Positions 25,886 to 34,527 of a DNA stretch of 64,000 nucleotides are shown piece by piece. The notes beneath the pieces are model-generated. The model searched no databases. It worked only from the letters and a program-made list of their open reading frames with translations, and had not been told where the DNA came from. Positions within the stretch are counted from its first letter, which is position 1; each line of letters starts with the position of its first letter. Position numbers and translations under genes: made by a program. The stretch lies in NCBI GenBank assembly GCA_031386985.1, contig JANNCV010000014.1, positions 62,001 to 126,000 of the forward strand, written 5' to 3'. The DNA is from JANJUB01 sp031386985. GTDB lineage: Bacteria; Armatimonadota; Fimbriimonadia; Fimbriimonadales; Fimbriimonadaceae.

Positions 25886-27532
25886 TTGAGTAACCCCGTG
25901 CAAGTGATCCCGCTCGGCGGCGTCGGCGAGATTGGCAAGAACTGCACCGCAATTCGCCAAGACGACGACATCGTTGTAATTGACGTTGGCCTGAGCTTTC
26001 CCGATGATGAAATGCCGGGCATTGACATCATCGTCCCCGATTTTTCCTACCTGATCGAAAACCGCGACAAGATTCGCGGCATCTTCCTCACCCATGCCCA
26101 CGAAGACCATGTTGGCGGCTTGCCCTATCTAGTCGAGCATATCAGCGCCCCGATTTACACTTCGGAGTTTACTCATGCCCTCATTGCACAAAAACTGGAA
26201 GAAAAATGCGACGCCCGCCACCTCAAAAAGATCGTAATGAAGCCCGGCGAGATCGTGGAGTGTGGCTCGCTTTCGGTTGAGCCCGTGCGCATTACCCACT
26301 CAATTCCCGAGACGTTCGCAATGGCGATCCGCACTCGGCACGGCATCATCCTGATGACAAGTGATTTCAAGTTCGATTTCACTCCGGTGGATCACAAACT
26401 CTCAAATATGGCGAGACTTGGTGAACTTGGTGAGGAAGGCGTTTTGCTTCTCCTGAGCGATAGCACCAACGTTGAGAGGCCAGGCTGGGGGCCTAGCGAG
26501 CGCGAAGTTACGCACGGCTTACGAAAAGTTTTCACCGAAGCCGAGGGCAGAGTCCTGCTAACCACCTTTGCAAGTAGCATTCACCGAATGCAACAGGTTT
26601 ATGACGTGGCCGCCGAAACCGGGCGAAAGGTCGCAGTTGTAGGGCGCCGGATGGAGAGTAATGTTGATATTTGCTCTCGAATGGGCTACCTCAAGATTCC
26701 CAAAAATACGAGGATCATGTTGGACGAGATCAGAATGCATGAGCCCCACGAGCTCGCCATCCTAACTACGGGAAGCCAAGGCGAGCCCATGTCCGCCCTT
26801 GTTCAGATGTCCAAGGAAGAATATGGTCGGCTTCGTCTCCAGCGTGGTGACACCCTAATCTATTCTGCCCGCCCCATCCCCGGAAATGAATCGGGCGTCT
26901 GGACCACTATCAACCGCCTTTTCCGAATGGGCGTGAACGTGGTTTACAGCTCAAACATTGATGTTCCGGTGCACGTGAGTGGGCATGCTTATCAAGAGGA
27001 GTTGAAGATGATGATCAACATCACCAAGCCATTTTACGTCGCTCCTGTTCATGGCGAACCTCGGCATCAGCATCAATATCTCGATATGGCGCGAGAAATG
27101 GGCTATCCCGAGCACCGCACGTTTACCTTTGAAAACGGGCTCCCGCTCTGCTTTGATGAAACCAACGCTTGGCTGGGCGATCGCGTTGAATCGGGCGCGT
27201 TCTTGGTGGATTCGTCCGGTTATCATGGCGTGAAGCCGGAAGTCCTGAAGGAAAGAATGCAACTTTCGCACTCAGGAGTTGTGTGCGTGGCTTTGCCCGT
27301 TTCTGGTCGCATGACTCTCACCAGCGCCCCCAAGATAACGGCCAAGGGGTTTTTAGGCGATGATGTTGACCTTGATTCCGTGGTGGACCTGATTAGCGAT
27401 TACCTCGGGAGTGAACCTAACCGCATCGAAAATGACGCGAATCTCGTGTCCGAATGCGAGGGCCTTGTGCGCCGGCATCTGCAAAAGCGCACGGGCGCAC
27501 GTCCCGTGGTTCTTGTTTCCGTAGTAAGATAA
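25886..27532 (+). CDS. rnj: Ribonuclease J (MBL-fold exo/endoribonuclease)
   Basis: A beta-CASP metallo-beta-lactamase ribonuclease for 5'-end RNA decay and maturation. N-terminal VIPLGGVGEIGKNC, the zinc motif THAHEDH (His70, His72, Asp74, His75), and the later SDSTN, GSQGEPMSAL and HVSGHAYQEEL blocks are all diagnostic. At 548 aa it has the full C-terminal domain. The TTG at 25886 follows TAAGGC, a plausible ribosome-binding site; the codons after it match where the family begins. Single copy in this window, no neighbouring dapA or rny. Confidence 0.96.
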   Translation: MSNPVQVIPLGGVGEIGKNCTAIRQDDDIVVIDVGLSFPDDEMPGIDIIVPDFSYLIENRDKIRGIFLTHAHEDHVGGLPYLVEHISAPIYTSEFTHALIAQKLEEKCDARHLKKIVMKPGEIVECGSLSVEPVRITHSIPETFAMAIRTRHGIILMTSDFKFDFTPVDHKLSNMARLGELGEEGVLLLLSDSTNVERPGWGPSEREVTHGLRKVFTEAEGRVLLTTFASSIHRMQQVYDVAAETGRKVAVVGRRMESNVDICSRMGYLKIPKNTRIMLDEIRMHEPHELAILTTGSQGEPMSALVQMSKEEYGRLRLQRGDTLIYSARPIPGNESGVWTTINRLFRMGVNVVYSSNIDVPVHVSGHAYQEELKMMINITKPFYVAPVHGEPRHQHQYLDMAREMGYPEHRTFTFENGLPLCFDETNAWLGDRVESGAFLVDSSGYHGVKPEVLKERMQLSHSGVVCVALPVSGRMTLTSAPKITAKGFLGDDVDLDSVVDLISDYLGSEPNRIENDANLVSECEGLVRRHLQKRTGARPVVLVSVVR

Positions 27533-27582
27533 CCTTTCTGAACCAAACGGCACAATCAAATGTCGTACTGGTAGGCAAGGTT

Positions 27583-30156
27583 ATGCGAACACTATTCTTT
27601 TTCTCCCTCACGATTTTGGCTTCGGCGGGATCGGCTCAACCGTTTGTTGAGCTGTTTTCGGCCCAGGACATCAATGCAACCTTTCAAGCCGTCGCGGTAG
27701 ACGGCGGACGCAACGTATACATCGCGGGAGTTGAAGACGGCAACTTTTTCGCCCGACGCCTCGACCAGAACGGCTTCGAAATCTGGTCAACGGCCCTCTC
27801 GACGGCGAACGTAGCCGATGTAGATTCACTCGTTGTTGACAATGATGGCAACATCCATATGTCTGGTCGCACCGATGTCTCTGGTGCGACCGCGAAAATT
27901 TTCTTGGCTTCGTTCAACCGCACGGATGGCTCGGTGCGCTATACGAAATCCATTCCCAACATAACGTCTCAGTTGGCGCCAGTCAGAATCGCGGCGGCCC
28001 GCAGCGGTAACTCAGTTCTGCTGTATGTTGCCGCCACTTTCGTGGGAAGCACCACCGGCCTTGATGCACTTGCCCTGCGGATTAACCCGGCCACTGGTGC
28101 AGAAGTCTGGAGACGGCAGATTGATGGCGGGGCTTCCGCTGTTGATTTTGGCTTAGATATTTTCACAAACGCAACGGGGTCTCCCTTTCTTAACGCACGC
28201 CTAAGTAGGCCAACGGGAGTGGTTGGGACGCTTCTGAGGTTATCCGGCACAGATGGCACGACGATCTTCCAGAGAGACCTCGGCCGCGGGTCTGTTCGAA
28301 ACGGAATGGTCTCGATCAAGGGCACGAACAATATCGGTTTTCTGGGAGTTCCGGTCGGAGCGAATGATACGTTGTTCGCCCTCATTAACGGTTCTACCGG
28401 GGCCGTTATCCGTCAATCGGAAATTGCCGACTCGCCGGTCGGTGGCTTTTCTTCAAAGTCAGGGGACATGGTGGCCGGGCTGCTGAACTTGGGCGTTGCT
28501 AGAATGAGCGGTTCTACCGGCCTGTTTGCGACAATGTCAGTGGGGGAGCAGATTCAACGAGTTCTCTGTATTGACGGTGCTGACCAGCTCATCCATGCAC
28601 CAACAATTGTCGGCGGAGGCGGCGGACTCTTGCGACGCGGGCCAGCCGTAGCCGAGATACTCATTGCATTTGCGCCCCGGGCGGCCGTGGTTGATAATTT
28701 GAACAACATTGTGCTAATCGGCACGATTGGCGGTGTGAGTCACATCTTGAAGCTAAGCCAAGCGCTCGACGCAAACGCCGATACCATCGTTCAGCCATTT
28801 AGCACGACGCTAACGGCACTTGCCCCCGGCGTTCTAGTAAATGACGCTGGCTTTGGCGCAACCCTTGCAATAGAACAACAACCAACCAAGGGCACAGTCG
28901 TTCTGAGCCAGGATGGGAGCTTTGTCTACACTCCCGGCCCCCAGTTTATTGCGACCGACTCGTTCAGCTATCGCCTCACGAAGGGAGCTGAGACCGATGT
29001 GGCCAGCGTCACCGTTCGACGAACAAGCTTTGAATCATTGAGTTTAAACCTGAGCGGCATCGTGGGTGGACAAAATGTAAACGGAATCGTACGGATGACT
29101 CAGACTCCTACCGTTGGCCTGGAAGCCCTAATTTCTGATAACTCGACCGCGATTACTGTTCCAGCCTCAGTTTCCGTGAGCACTTCGGGGCTGATCACTT
29201 CCTTCCCAATTTCGTCCATTCCCGTGTCAAGTTCTTTTAGTGTCACTCTAACCGCTACCGTCGCGGGTGTAACCAAGCAAGCAACGCTACTGATCAATCC
29301 GGGCGGATTGAAAGCGTTGACGCTTAATGCGGGTAGCTCAACGGTCGTCGCGGGTGACTCAAGGTCAATCAAGGTTGAAACAACCGGCATAAGTTCTTCC
29401 AAGACGGTTGCGATAACCGGATCAGGTCCCGAAGCCACTTTCCCGGCGAGCGTTGTCGTTCCAGCGGGAGCGACAAGCACCTTCTTTGTTCTTTCGGTTC
29501 CCCAGAGAACGACACCGGCAAGTTTTACGTTGACGGCCAAGCTGTTTGAGACCACGAAATCGCTCACGATTTCAATCGAGCCGATGTCGAAAATCGCCAC
29601 GCTTGCCGCTCCCCAGGTTGTTGTCGGCGGATTGCCCATAACATTCACTGTCACGCTCGACAAACCGACGCCGTACCTGCTTTTTGGAACGACACTCTTA
29701 ACGCTAAATCCCGGAAATGTTGCCTCGATTTCCGGCGGTTTTGTGGTGGGAATTGGAAATACAACCGGTATCTTCCAAGCCCAAACTCAGGTGACAACAG
29801 CGTCGAAAGTCTTTACTGTTCAAGCAACCGTCGGCGGAGCATCAAAATCCCGCAATGTTCAAGTCATTCCTAGCCCGCTGCTCTCTATCGTGGCGTCTCC
29901 GTCCAGTGTAACGGGAGGTCAACCCTTATCGGTGACTGTTAATCTAAATAATCTTGCCCCCACGGGAGGGCTTGCGGTTGGATTATCTTCAAGTAGCGTG
30001 CTCGTTTCGATACCCTCTTCCGTTGTGGTTTCGGCTGGATCTTGGGCGGCAACTGTGCCCGCGACCACGCGCACGGTTGCTTCGCCGCGCCTAGTTACGT
30101 TAACGGCAACCCTTTCTAATGTAACAAAAACGGCGGTTGTAACTCTAACGCCCTAG
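27583..30156 (+). CDS. Large secreted propeller/cadherin-like/Ig-repeat protein
   Basis: An 857-aa exported protein. The ATG at 27583, with AGGCAAGG just upstream, gives a signal peptide (FFFSLTILASAGSAQ). Residues about 20-420 are propeller-like repeats (VAVDGGRNVYIAGVED, LVVDNDGNIHMSGRTD). Residues about 435-515 form a cadherin-like module with PTKGTVVLSQDGSFVYTPG. Then come about four Ig-like modules, the last (SSVTGGQPLSVTVNLNN ... VVTLTP) similar to the end of the protein at 10120. No sorting motif is visible. Likely a surface or extracellular adhesin or fibre protein; no enzymatic motif. Confidence 0.82.
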   Translation: MRTLFFFSLTILASAGSAQPFVELFSAQDINATFQAVAVDGGRNVYIAGVEDGNFFARRLDQNGFEIWSTALSTANVADVDSLVVDNDGNIHMSGRTDVSGATAKIFLASFNRTDGSVRYTKSIPNITSQLAPVRIAAARSGNSVLLYVAATFVGSTTGLDALALRINPATGAEVWRRQIDGGASAVDFGLDIFTNATGSPFLNARLSRPTGVVGTLLRLSGTDGTTIFQRDLGRGSVRNGMVSIKGTNNIGFLGVPVGANDTLFALINGSTGAVIRQSEIADSPVGGFSSKSGDMVAGLLNLGVARMSGSTGLFATMSVGEQIQRVLCIDGADQLIHAPTIVGGGGGLLRRGPAVAEILIAFAPRAAVVDNLNNIVLIGTIGGVSHILKLSQALDANADTIVQPFSTTLTALAPGVLVNDAGFGATLAIEQQPTKGTVVLSQDGSFVYTPGPQFIATDSFSYRLTKGAETDVASVTVRRTSFESLSLNLSGIVGGQNVNGIVRMTQTPTVGLEALISDNSTAITVPASVSVSTSGLITSFPISSIPVSSSFSVTLTATVAGVTKQATLLINPGGLKALTLNAGSSTVVAGDSRSIKVETTGISSSKTVAITGSGPEATFPASVVVPAGATSTFFVLSVPQRTTPASFTLTAKLFETTKSLTISIEPMSKIATLAAPQVVVGGLPITFTVTLDKPTPYLLFGTTLLTLNPGNVASISGGFVVGIGNTTGIFQAQTQVTTASKVFTVQATVGGASKSRNVQVIPSPLLSIVASPSSVTGGQPLSVTVNLNNLAPTGGLAVGLSSSSVLVSIPSSVVVSAGSWAATVPATTRTVASPRLVTLTATLSNVTKTAVVTLTP

Positions 30157-30229
30157 CCTTGCTTATCGCGCAGCGCAGCACTTTCGGGGAATCGCTCATA
30201 GAGGAAAGATTATCAGCAATACTCGAAGG

Positions 30230-30586
30230 ATGTTAGATTATCTCTTTCTTTCGTCAAGAATTTCTGAGGGCGTGAACCAAGGGGAAGGCTCGGCGACTCG
30301 GGCCGCCCATGGGGCGGTAGATCAGGCTTTGATCCCGATTGAAAGTCGAATTGACGCGCTTGAACTCGCTTGCGCCGCAATGTGGGATATTTTGAAGCAG
30401 AAAGGCGGCCTAACCGACGCTGAACTGATCAAAGCGATTGAGCACGTTGACGGTCGCGATGGAAACGTAGACGGCAAAATCAGACCGGTTGAAGCCGTAT
30501 GCCCGAACTGCAACCGAAAACTCATGACTAGGAGCCGCAAAGCCTGTGTTTGGTGCGGGGCGACTCTCAAGATGTCCCCGTTCTGA
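30230..30586 (+). CDS. Small C-terminal zinc-ribbon protein
   Basis: A 118-aa hypothetical protein. The N-terminal 90 residues are helical (ALIPIESRIDALELACAAMWDILKQ then TDAELIKAIEHVD). The C-terminus has a zinc ribbon made of CPNCNRKL and CVWCG (about residues 91-110). It is probably cytoplasmic and perhaps nucleic-acid- or protein-binding. The frame, length and cysteine pairs support a real gene; function unknown. No operon partner. Confidence 0.7.
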   Translation: MLDYLFLSSRISEGVNQGEGSATRAAHGAVDQALIPIESRIDALELACAAMWDILKQKGGLTDAELIKAIEHVDGRDGNVDGKIRPVEAVCPNCNRKLMTRSRKACVWCGATLKMSPF

Positions 30587-30925
30587 ACTCCCGGTGACGG
30601 CCAACTTCAGCCAGCTCGCTCGCCATTAGCTTTCAGTTCGATATTCAGGAATTGCGCGCGGATGGCATCCACAGTTGTTCCCTAGTTCAGCCCCAAGCGC
30701 GGTCAGAGCCCGCGCATTCTAGAGGTCTATGGCTAATCGCCGCGTGCCCCGAAAATCCATGATCCCAAAATTAGGTCACTTTCTTATCAAAATCGGTCAA
30801 CATGCAAAGGAAATCGCTCCAAATGCCAGTAAAATCGGTCCAAGTATGAAAATGCGTTCGCTGCCGAAGAGCTCAAGGTAAGACACGCCTCAAATGGAGT
30901 AAAAGAAGCGTAGGAAAAAAACGCG
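30587..30925. other. Intergenic region with 21-bp direct repeats
   Basis: A 339-bp stretch between the zinc-ribbon gene and the 693-aa protein gene. No coding frame or RNA gene was recognised. Its last part holds three imperfect 21-bp direct repeats (listed separately). Confidence 0.7.
30790..30852 (+). repeat. Three imperfect 21-bp direct repeats
   Basis: Three consecutive 21-bp units begin at 30790, 30811 and 30832. Each starts AAATCG(G/C)TC and shares CAA and ATG-like positions, with spacing of exactly 21 bp (two helical turns). The block ends about 75 bp before the start codon of the downstream gene, so it could be a regulator-binding array. Reading frames through it are not protein-like. 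Confidence 0.6.
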
Positions 30926-33007
30926 ATGCTCACCTTACTGCTAACCCTTTCCCTTCCCGGCCAAATCGAGTTCAAGCCCGGCGTGGCTCGCATCCCCTTT
31001 ATCGTCGCTCAACTCGCCGAAAAATCGGGCCAAAAGCTACGTTCCAGTCTGAATCTTCAGAATGACGTCGTTGGGGTCATTGCTCCAAGAGCCTCGAAAG
31101 AAGAGATCATGGCTCAGCTCGCGGGAATCGTTGACGGCGAATGGGTGACTCAGGGCGATGAGAAAATTCTGATTCGCACAGAAGCTACCGAGAAACGACA
31201 GGCCGCCGAAAGTCGCCAAAGGCTGATCAAGCGCATTCAGGAAGGCCTCGACAAACTTCCCGGCGACTACTTGCCCGAGGGCCCGGAGCAACAAAAGGCC
31301 ATCGCGGAGTTTAAGCGATTGAACAGCCTCATGGACCCGCAGAACTTTGATGCAGCCGTCTGGCGAAAGCGCGAAGCGGCATCGAATTCGGCGCCCTTGA
31401 TGCGATTCATGTACAAAACTCTGAAGAAAATCGGAGCCTCGCAACTGACAGAAAAGAACGCATGGGGCCGACTTGTGTTTACGTTGAATCCTAACCGGCT
31501 TCAAAAGAAGCTACCCATTACCCCGATCGAACTAGAAACCCTGTCTAAAAGGCAGATGCAGTTTTCCGATGAAGTGGGCGAGATAGATAACTCGATGCAG
31601 ATATACTCCCCCGTTTCTAAGCTAAAGAGCCCGATAACCAATGTCGTGATGAGCGTAAAGCAAAATTCAATCCTAACTAACGGTTCCCTGACTTGCAAGA
31701 TGAGCATTGTGGATGCCAAGGGCCGGATTTTGACCAACCTAACCCACAGCTTTAGCTCATTTCTAGCGGAGGGCCCGCCGACAGTGCTGCCCGCCGGCAA
31801 GGATAAGGTGATTGAACTGGACAAACCGAGCAAGCTCCTATTAGCGCTGGCTAAGAACATGGAAAATGGCCCGGTTTCGGGGGCGGTTCCGTCGGAGCTA
31901 ACGGGCTTCTTTATGCGGCCCGATGCAAACGAACCGACCGCGCTGATTACTAACGAGATTCTTCGCGAGGTCGCAGCCGCCTCGCAAAAGAACGTGATTG
32001 CATCGCTAGATGATATACAGTTTTTTCTACTCGCTTACAGCAGTGCCGACGGCAAACCTACCGTTCGGCGTTTTGAATCCGCCCTCAATCAGACGGATGG
32101 CGTGCGCGATGAGAAGGACGGTTGGATTCGATATCGCCCCCTTGATCCAACTCAAACACGTACGGTACGAGTGGATCGGGTGATGTTGGCCGACCATTTT
32201 CGCAGGGTTGAAAAAGGGACTTCCCGGCTAGAATCTTTCGCTGAAATGGCGCTCAAGCATCGCGAGCTCTTGGAGGATACGTCCTATCCCATCTTCTTCT
32301 TGCTCCTCGGGCAAGAGCCTCCCGGTTCGTACGGTTCTTCGCTCAATACGATGCGTCTGTTCGGCTTGCTCTCTCCCGAGCAGAAGAAATTGGCCGCAAC
32401 CGAACGGAGGTTGAACTTAACGCCGCGCGATCTCACCCGTGATCAATACAAGATTGTAGAGGCGATTGCTTATGGCGAGGAGAATGTGATGAGCCACGCG
32501 CCCGTCGAGCAGTCCGACGCAGACGCTCAGGACGGCTATGTGGCGAACCTAATCGAGCCCACGAGCTTGTTTCCAAACGGGCTAACCGACCCGTTCTTGA
32601 TCATGGTTGGTGCCACCGATAAGCCCTCATGGTTCGGCTTGCATCGCTACGGATCGCGGCCCGCAGATCCTAATTCGATGGCCTGGGAGCTGATCCAAAT
32701 GGAACGCCAAGATTTGTTCCCTTACGCGGCTTCCATGGATATTCAAAACACGAAATACGCTCAAGGACACATGCGACAATGGGATTTTTCGTTTACGCTA
32801 ACCCCGAGTGGCGCGATTAACCAACAGCTAACCGATAACACGATCCCCACTGGAGCGGGCAAACCTTATCGAGACCTGCCCGAGGATCTAAAAACTGAGG
32901 TTCAGAAAGCCCTCGCGCAACTGAGAGAGGCTTACAAAAACACAAAGCCAGGTGAACTCGGCCTTGGTGGACGCAAAAACCCGCCGCCCAGAGCGAATCG
33001 AAAATGA
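30926..33007 (+). CDS. Exported protein of unknown function with STN-like N-terminal domain
   Basis: A 693-aa protein with an N-terminal hydrophobic segment (LTLLLTLSLPGQ) acting as a short signal. Residues about 15-85 (FKPGVARIPFIVAQLAEKSG ... ILIR) look like a secretin/TonB short N-terminal (STN) or similar small alpha/beta domain. The rest is mixed and includes a 2-(AEKGTSRLESFAEMALKHREL)-type helical region; no enzyme motif was seen. GTAGGA lies about 15 nt upstream of the ATG. The stop overlaps the start of the next gene by 4 nt. Confidence 0.65.
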   Translation: MLTLLLTLSLPGQIEFKPGVARIPFIVAQLAEKSGQKLRSSLNLQNDVVGVIAPRASKEEIMAQLAGIVDGEWVTQGDEKILIRTEATEKRQAAESRQRLIKRIQEGLDKLPGDYLPEGPEQQKAIAEFKRLNSLMDPQNFDAAVWRKREAASNSAPLMRFMYKTLKKIGASQLTEKNAWGRLVFTLNPNRLQKKLPITPIELETLSKRQMQFSDEVGEIDNSMQIYSPVSKLKSPITNVVMSVKQNSILTNGSLTCKMSIVDAKGRILTNLTHSFSSFLAEGPPTVLPAGKDKVIELDKPSKLLLALAKNMENGPVSGAVPSELTGFFMRPDANEPTALITNEILREVAAASQKNVIASLDDIQFFLLAYSSADGKPTVRRFESALNQTDGVRDEKDGWIRYRPLDPTQTRTVRVDRVMLADHFRRVEKGTSRLESFAEMALKHRELLEDTSYPIFFLLLGQEPPGSYGSSLNTMRLFGLLSPEQKKLAATERRLNLTPRDLTRDQYKIVEAIAYGEENVMSHAPVEQSDADAQDGYVANLIEPTSLFPNGLTDPFLIMVGATDKPSWFGLHRYGSRPADPNSMAWELIQMERQDLFPYAASMDIQNTKYAQGHMRQWDFSFTLTPSGAINQQLTDNTIPTGAGKPYRDLPEDLKTEVQKALAQLREAYKNTKPGELGLGGRKNPPPRANRK

Positions 33008-33894
33008 AAGCTCGATTCTGGGTCGTTTGCGCGGTTGTTCTTATCGCTCCGAGCGCGAGTGCAAACGGAGCGATGGGGCTGGGGCTGGAGATGTTCGACC
33101 TGACGTATTGGTTCGCTTACGTAGTTGTTATCATTGCACTGGAAGCTTGGCTGATCGGCAGATACGTTAAGGCGACGACCTTTTCCAGCATCGTTACGGC
33201 GATCATCGCCAATTTGTTGACAGGTGTGTTTTGCGGCGGCCTCGGGTGCATTGCGCCGTTTCTTCACTATCCGATCATCGGCACCCTCGATAATCCGAGG
33301 CCGTTTCCAAACGCGATTGCGCTGCTGACTCTCTTTGCGATTCCATCCGGGCTGATGGAGATGATCCTTTGGGAGCGAGCGGCGCTGGTGAAGAATAACT
33401 TCAAGAACTATCGCTATATTGTATTGATTCACCTTCTGACGGTTCCGGTTGGTTTAGGGGTTTTGTTGATTCCGGAAAGGCCGTACCGTGGACTTGAGGC
33501 GTTTACAATGGGGGCACGGCGCCAGTCATTGCGAGATGCGGAGACCGCTCTCACTGTGTACATTTCTGAACATGGCCGATTGCCCCTTGGAAACTCGCCA
33601 AAAGAAATCCTGCGCGAACTTTACCGTTTTGACCCCGACCTCAAAGAGAGCGATTGGTATGCCCCTCAGTTCAGTCGGTTCAGCCTCGGCGAATCGTTTG
33701 AGCATCCGTTTGAAATGAACCCGCGCTTGGTCGGTTTAAGATTCACGGAATATGTAGCCGGCCCGGACGAGAATTGGGTGTGGTATATGCGTTACCGCTC
33801 CTCCGGCGGGCACGGGTTTGGGCTCCGTGTGGACGTCAATTCGGGCCAGGTTCAGAAGAGTTTCGTTGCGAATGATCTGGATTTTGGCAAATGA
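33004..33894 (+). CDS. Polytopic membrane protein with C-terminal soluble domain
   Basis: A 296-aa protein with a signal-like N-terminus (VVCAVVLIAPSASA). Three or four further transmembrane helices follow (WFAYVVVIIALEAWLIG, SSIVTAIIANLLTGVF, AIALLTLFAIPSGLMEMIL, IVLIHLLTVPVGLGVLLI) to about residue 155. The C-terminal half is soluble, with an ALTVYISEHGRLP motif like those of pseudopilin-type or type II secretion G-like C-termini. Start overlaps the upstream stop (ATGA), so the two unknown proteins are coupled and probably work together. No family assigned. Confidence 0.7.
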   Translation: MKARFWVVCAVVLIAPSASANGAMGLGLEMFDLTYWFAYVVVIIALEAWLIGRYVKATTFSSIVTAIIANLLTGVFCGGLGCIAPFLHYPIIGTLDNPRPFPNAIALLTLFAIPSGLMEMILWERAALVKNNFKNYRYIVLIHLLTVPVGLGVLLIPERPYRGLEAFTMGARRQSLRDAETALTVYISEHGRLPLGNSPKEILRELYRFDPDLKESDWYAPQFSRFSLGESFEHPFEMNPRLVGLRFTEYVAGPDENWVWYMRYRSSGGHGFGLRVDVNSGQVQKSFVANDLDFGK

Positions 33895-33905
33895 ACGATC
33901 AACAA

Positions 33906-33930
33906 TAAAGGAGCCCATAAGGCTCCTTTA
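33906..33930. terminator. Intrinsic hairpin terminator, convergent
   Basis: A 10-bp stem TAAAGGAGCC / GGCTCCTTTA (33906-33915 and 33921-33930) with a 5-nt loop lies between the membrane-protein gene and the convergent bL32 gene, with T-rich flanks on both sides. It should stop transcription from both directions. Confidence 0.85.
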
Positions 33931-33952
33931 GAATTTTATGATTTCAAGAAAG

Positions 33953-34135
33953 TTAGTCTTTGAAACCCGGCAACCGACGACCCTTATAATAGCCGTCGGG
34001 TGTCGCATTGTGTCGAAGCACATAAGGCTCGCCGCCAACTTGCTTGTTCACATCAATTTCAGGCATTACGGCCTTATAGTTCGTTCGGCGCAGTGCGGTG
34101 CGCTGGTGGCTAAATCTTCGTTTTGGATTTGGCAT
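33953..34135 (-). CDS. rpmF: 50S ribosomal protein bL32
   Basis: A 60-aa ribosomal protein with the diagnostic N-terminus MPNPKRRFSHQRTALRR. It lacks the C-terminal cysteine ribbon, so it is the zinc-free form. It begins immediately after the bL33 stop with no gap, so the pair is one transcript. In most bacteria rpmF lies between yceD and plsX; in this genome those two genes (39524-41027) are joined without it. Confidence 0.95.
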   Translation of the reverse strand: MPNPKRRFSHQRTALRRTNYKAVMPEIDVNKQVGGEPYVLRHNATPDGYYKGRRLPGFKD

Positions 34136-34306
34136 TTATTTCTTCTCCCGGTGTAGCGTGTGTTTACGCAACCTGCGGTTGTATTTCATCAATTCCAAGC
34201 GCTCGGTTGTGTTGCGCTTGTTCTTGGTGGTCGTGTAATAATTTTTACCGTCTTCGGTACACACGATCCGAATGATTTCTCTAATATCGCCTTTCTTTTT
34301 CGCCAT
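34136..34306 (-). CDS. rpmG: 50S ribosomal protein bL33
   Basis: A 56-aa ribosomal protein. The ATG at 34306 starts MAKKKGDIREIIRIVC and the body has YYTTTKNKRNTTERLELMKYN and RRHTLHREKK-like ends, all characteristic of bL33. It has only one cysteine, so it is the zinc-free form. The frame stays open upstream, but that region is leader DNA. A hairpin with a T-run sits about 20-40 nt before the start (34325-34348). Confidence 0.95.
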   Translation of the reverse strand: MAKKKGDIREIIRIVCTEDGKNYYTTTKNKRNTTERLELMKYNRRLRKHTLHREKK

Positions 34307-34324
34307 GGCGGTCCACTGATCCTT

Positions 34325-34348
34325 AAAAAATGCCCACAAAATTGGGCA
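34325..34348 (-). terminator. Hairpin plus T6 in front of rpmG (terminator or leader element)
   Basis: On the minus strand a 6-bp stem TGCCCA / TGGGCA (34348-34343 and 34336-34331) with a 6-nt loop is followed by six T (34330-34325). It ends about 18 nt before the bL33 start. It may terminate the upstream O-methyltransferase transcript or act as an attenuator for rpmG-rpmF. Confidence 0.55.
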
Positions 34349-34356
34349 ACGCTCAG

Positions 34357-34386
34357 ATTGTAGCAGATTAGACGGAGGCGGCGCAA
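34357..34386 (-). promoter_or_regulatory. Candidate promoter for rpmG-rpmF
   Basis: A TTGCGC hexamer (34386-34381) and a TACAAT hexamer (34362-34357), separated by 18 bp on the minus strand, would start transcription just before the leader hairpin of rpmG. Sequence match only. Confidence 0.4.
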
Positions 34387-34527
34387 GCATACGCGGGACG
34401 ACCGCCGCGCTTTGGACTGAAAGAGGCTTGATGCACTGTGCATCTCGTCCAAAAATAGATTCCGTGGAGCTGGAAATGTTCTTCACTGTGACGAAGCGGC
34501 CGAAAGACTTCAAACACTGGGGTAGCA

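Noticed and set aside
27454..27582. Start of the Ig/propeller protein inside RNase J
   Set aside because: The ATG at 27583 has a ribosome site and a signal peptide; the longer form would overlap RNase J without similarity.
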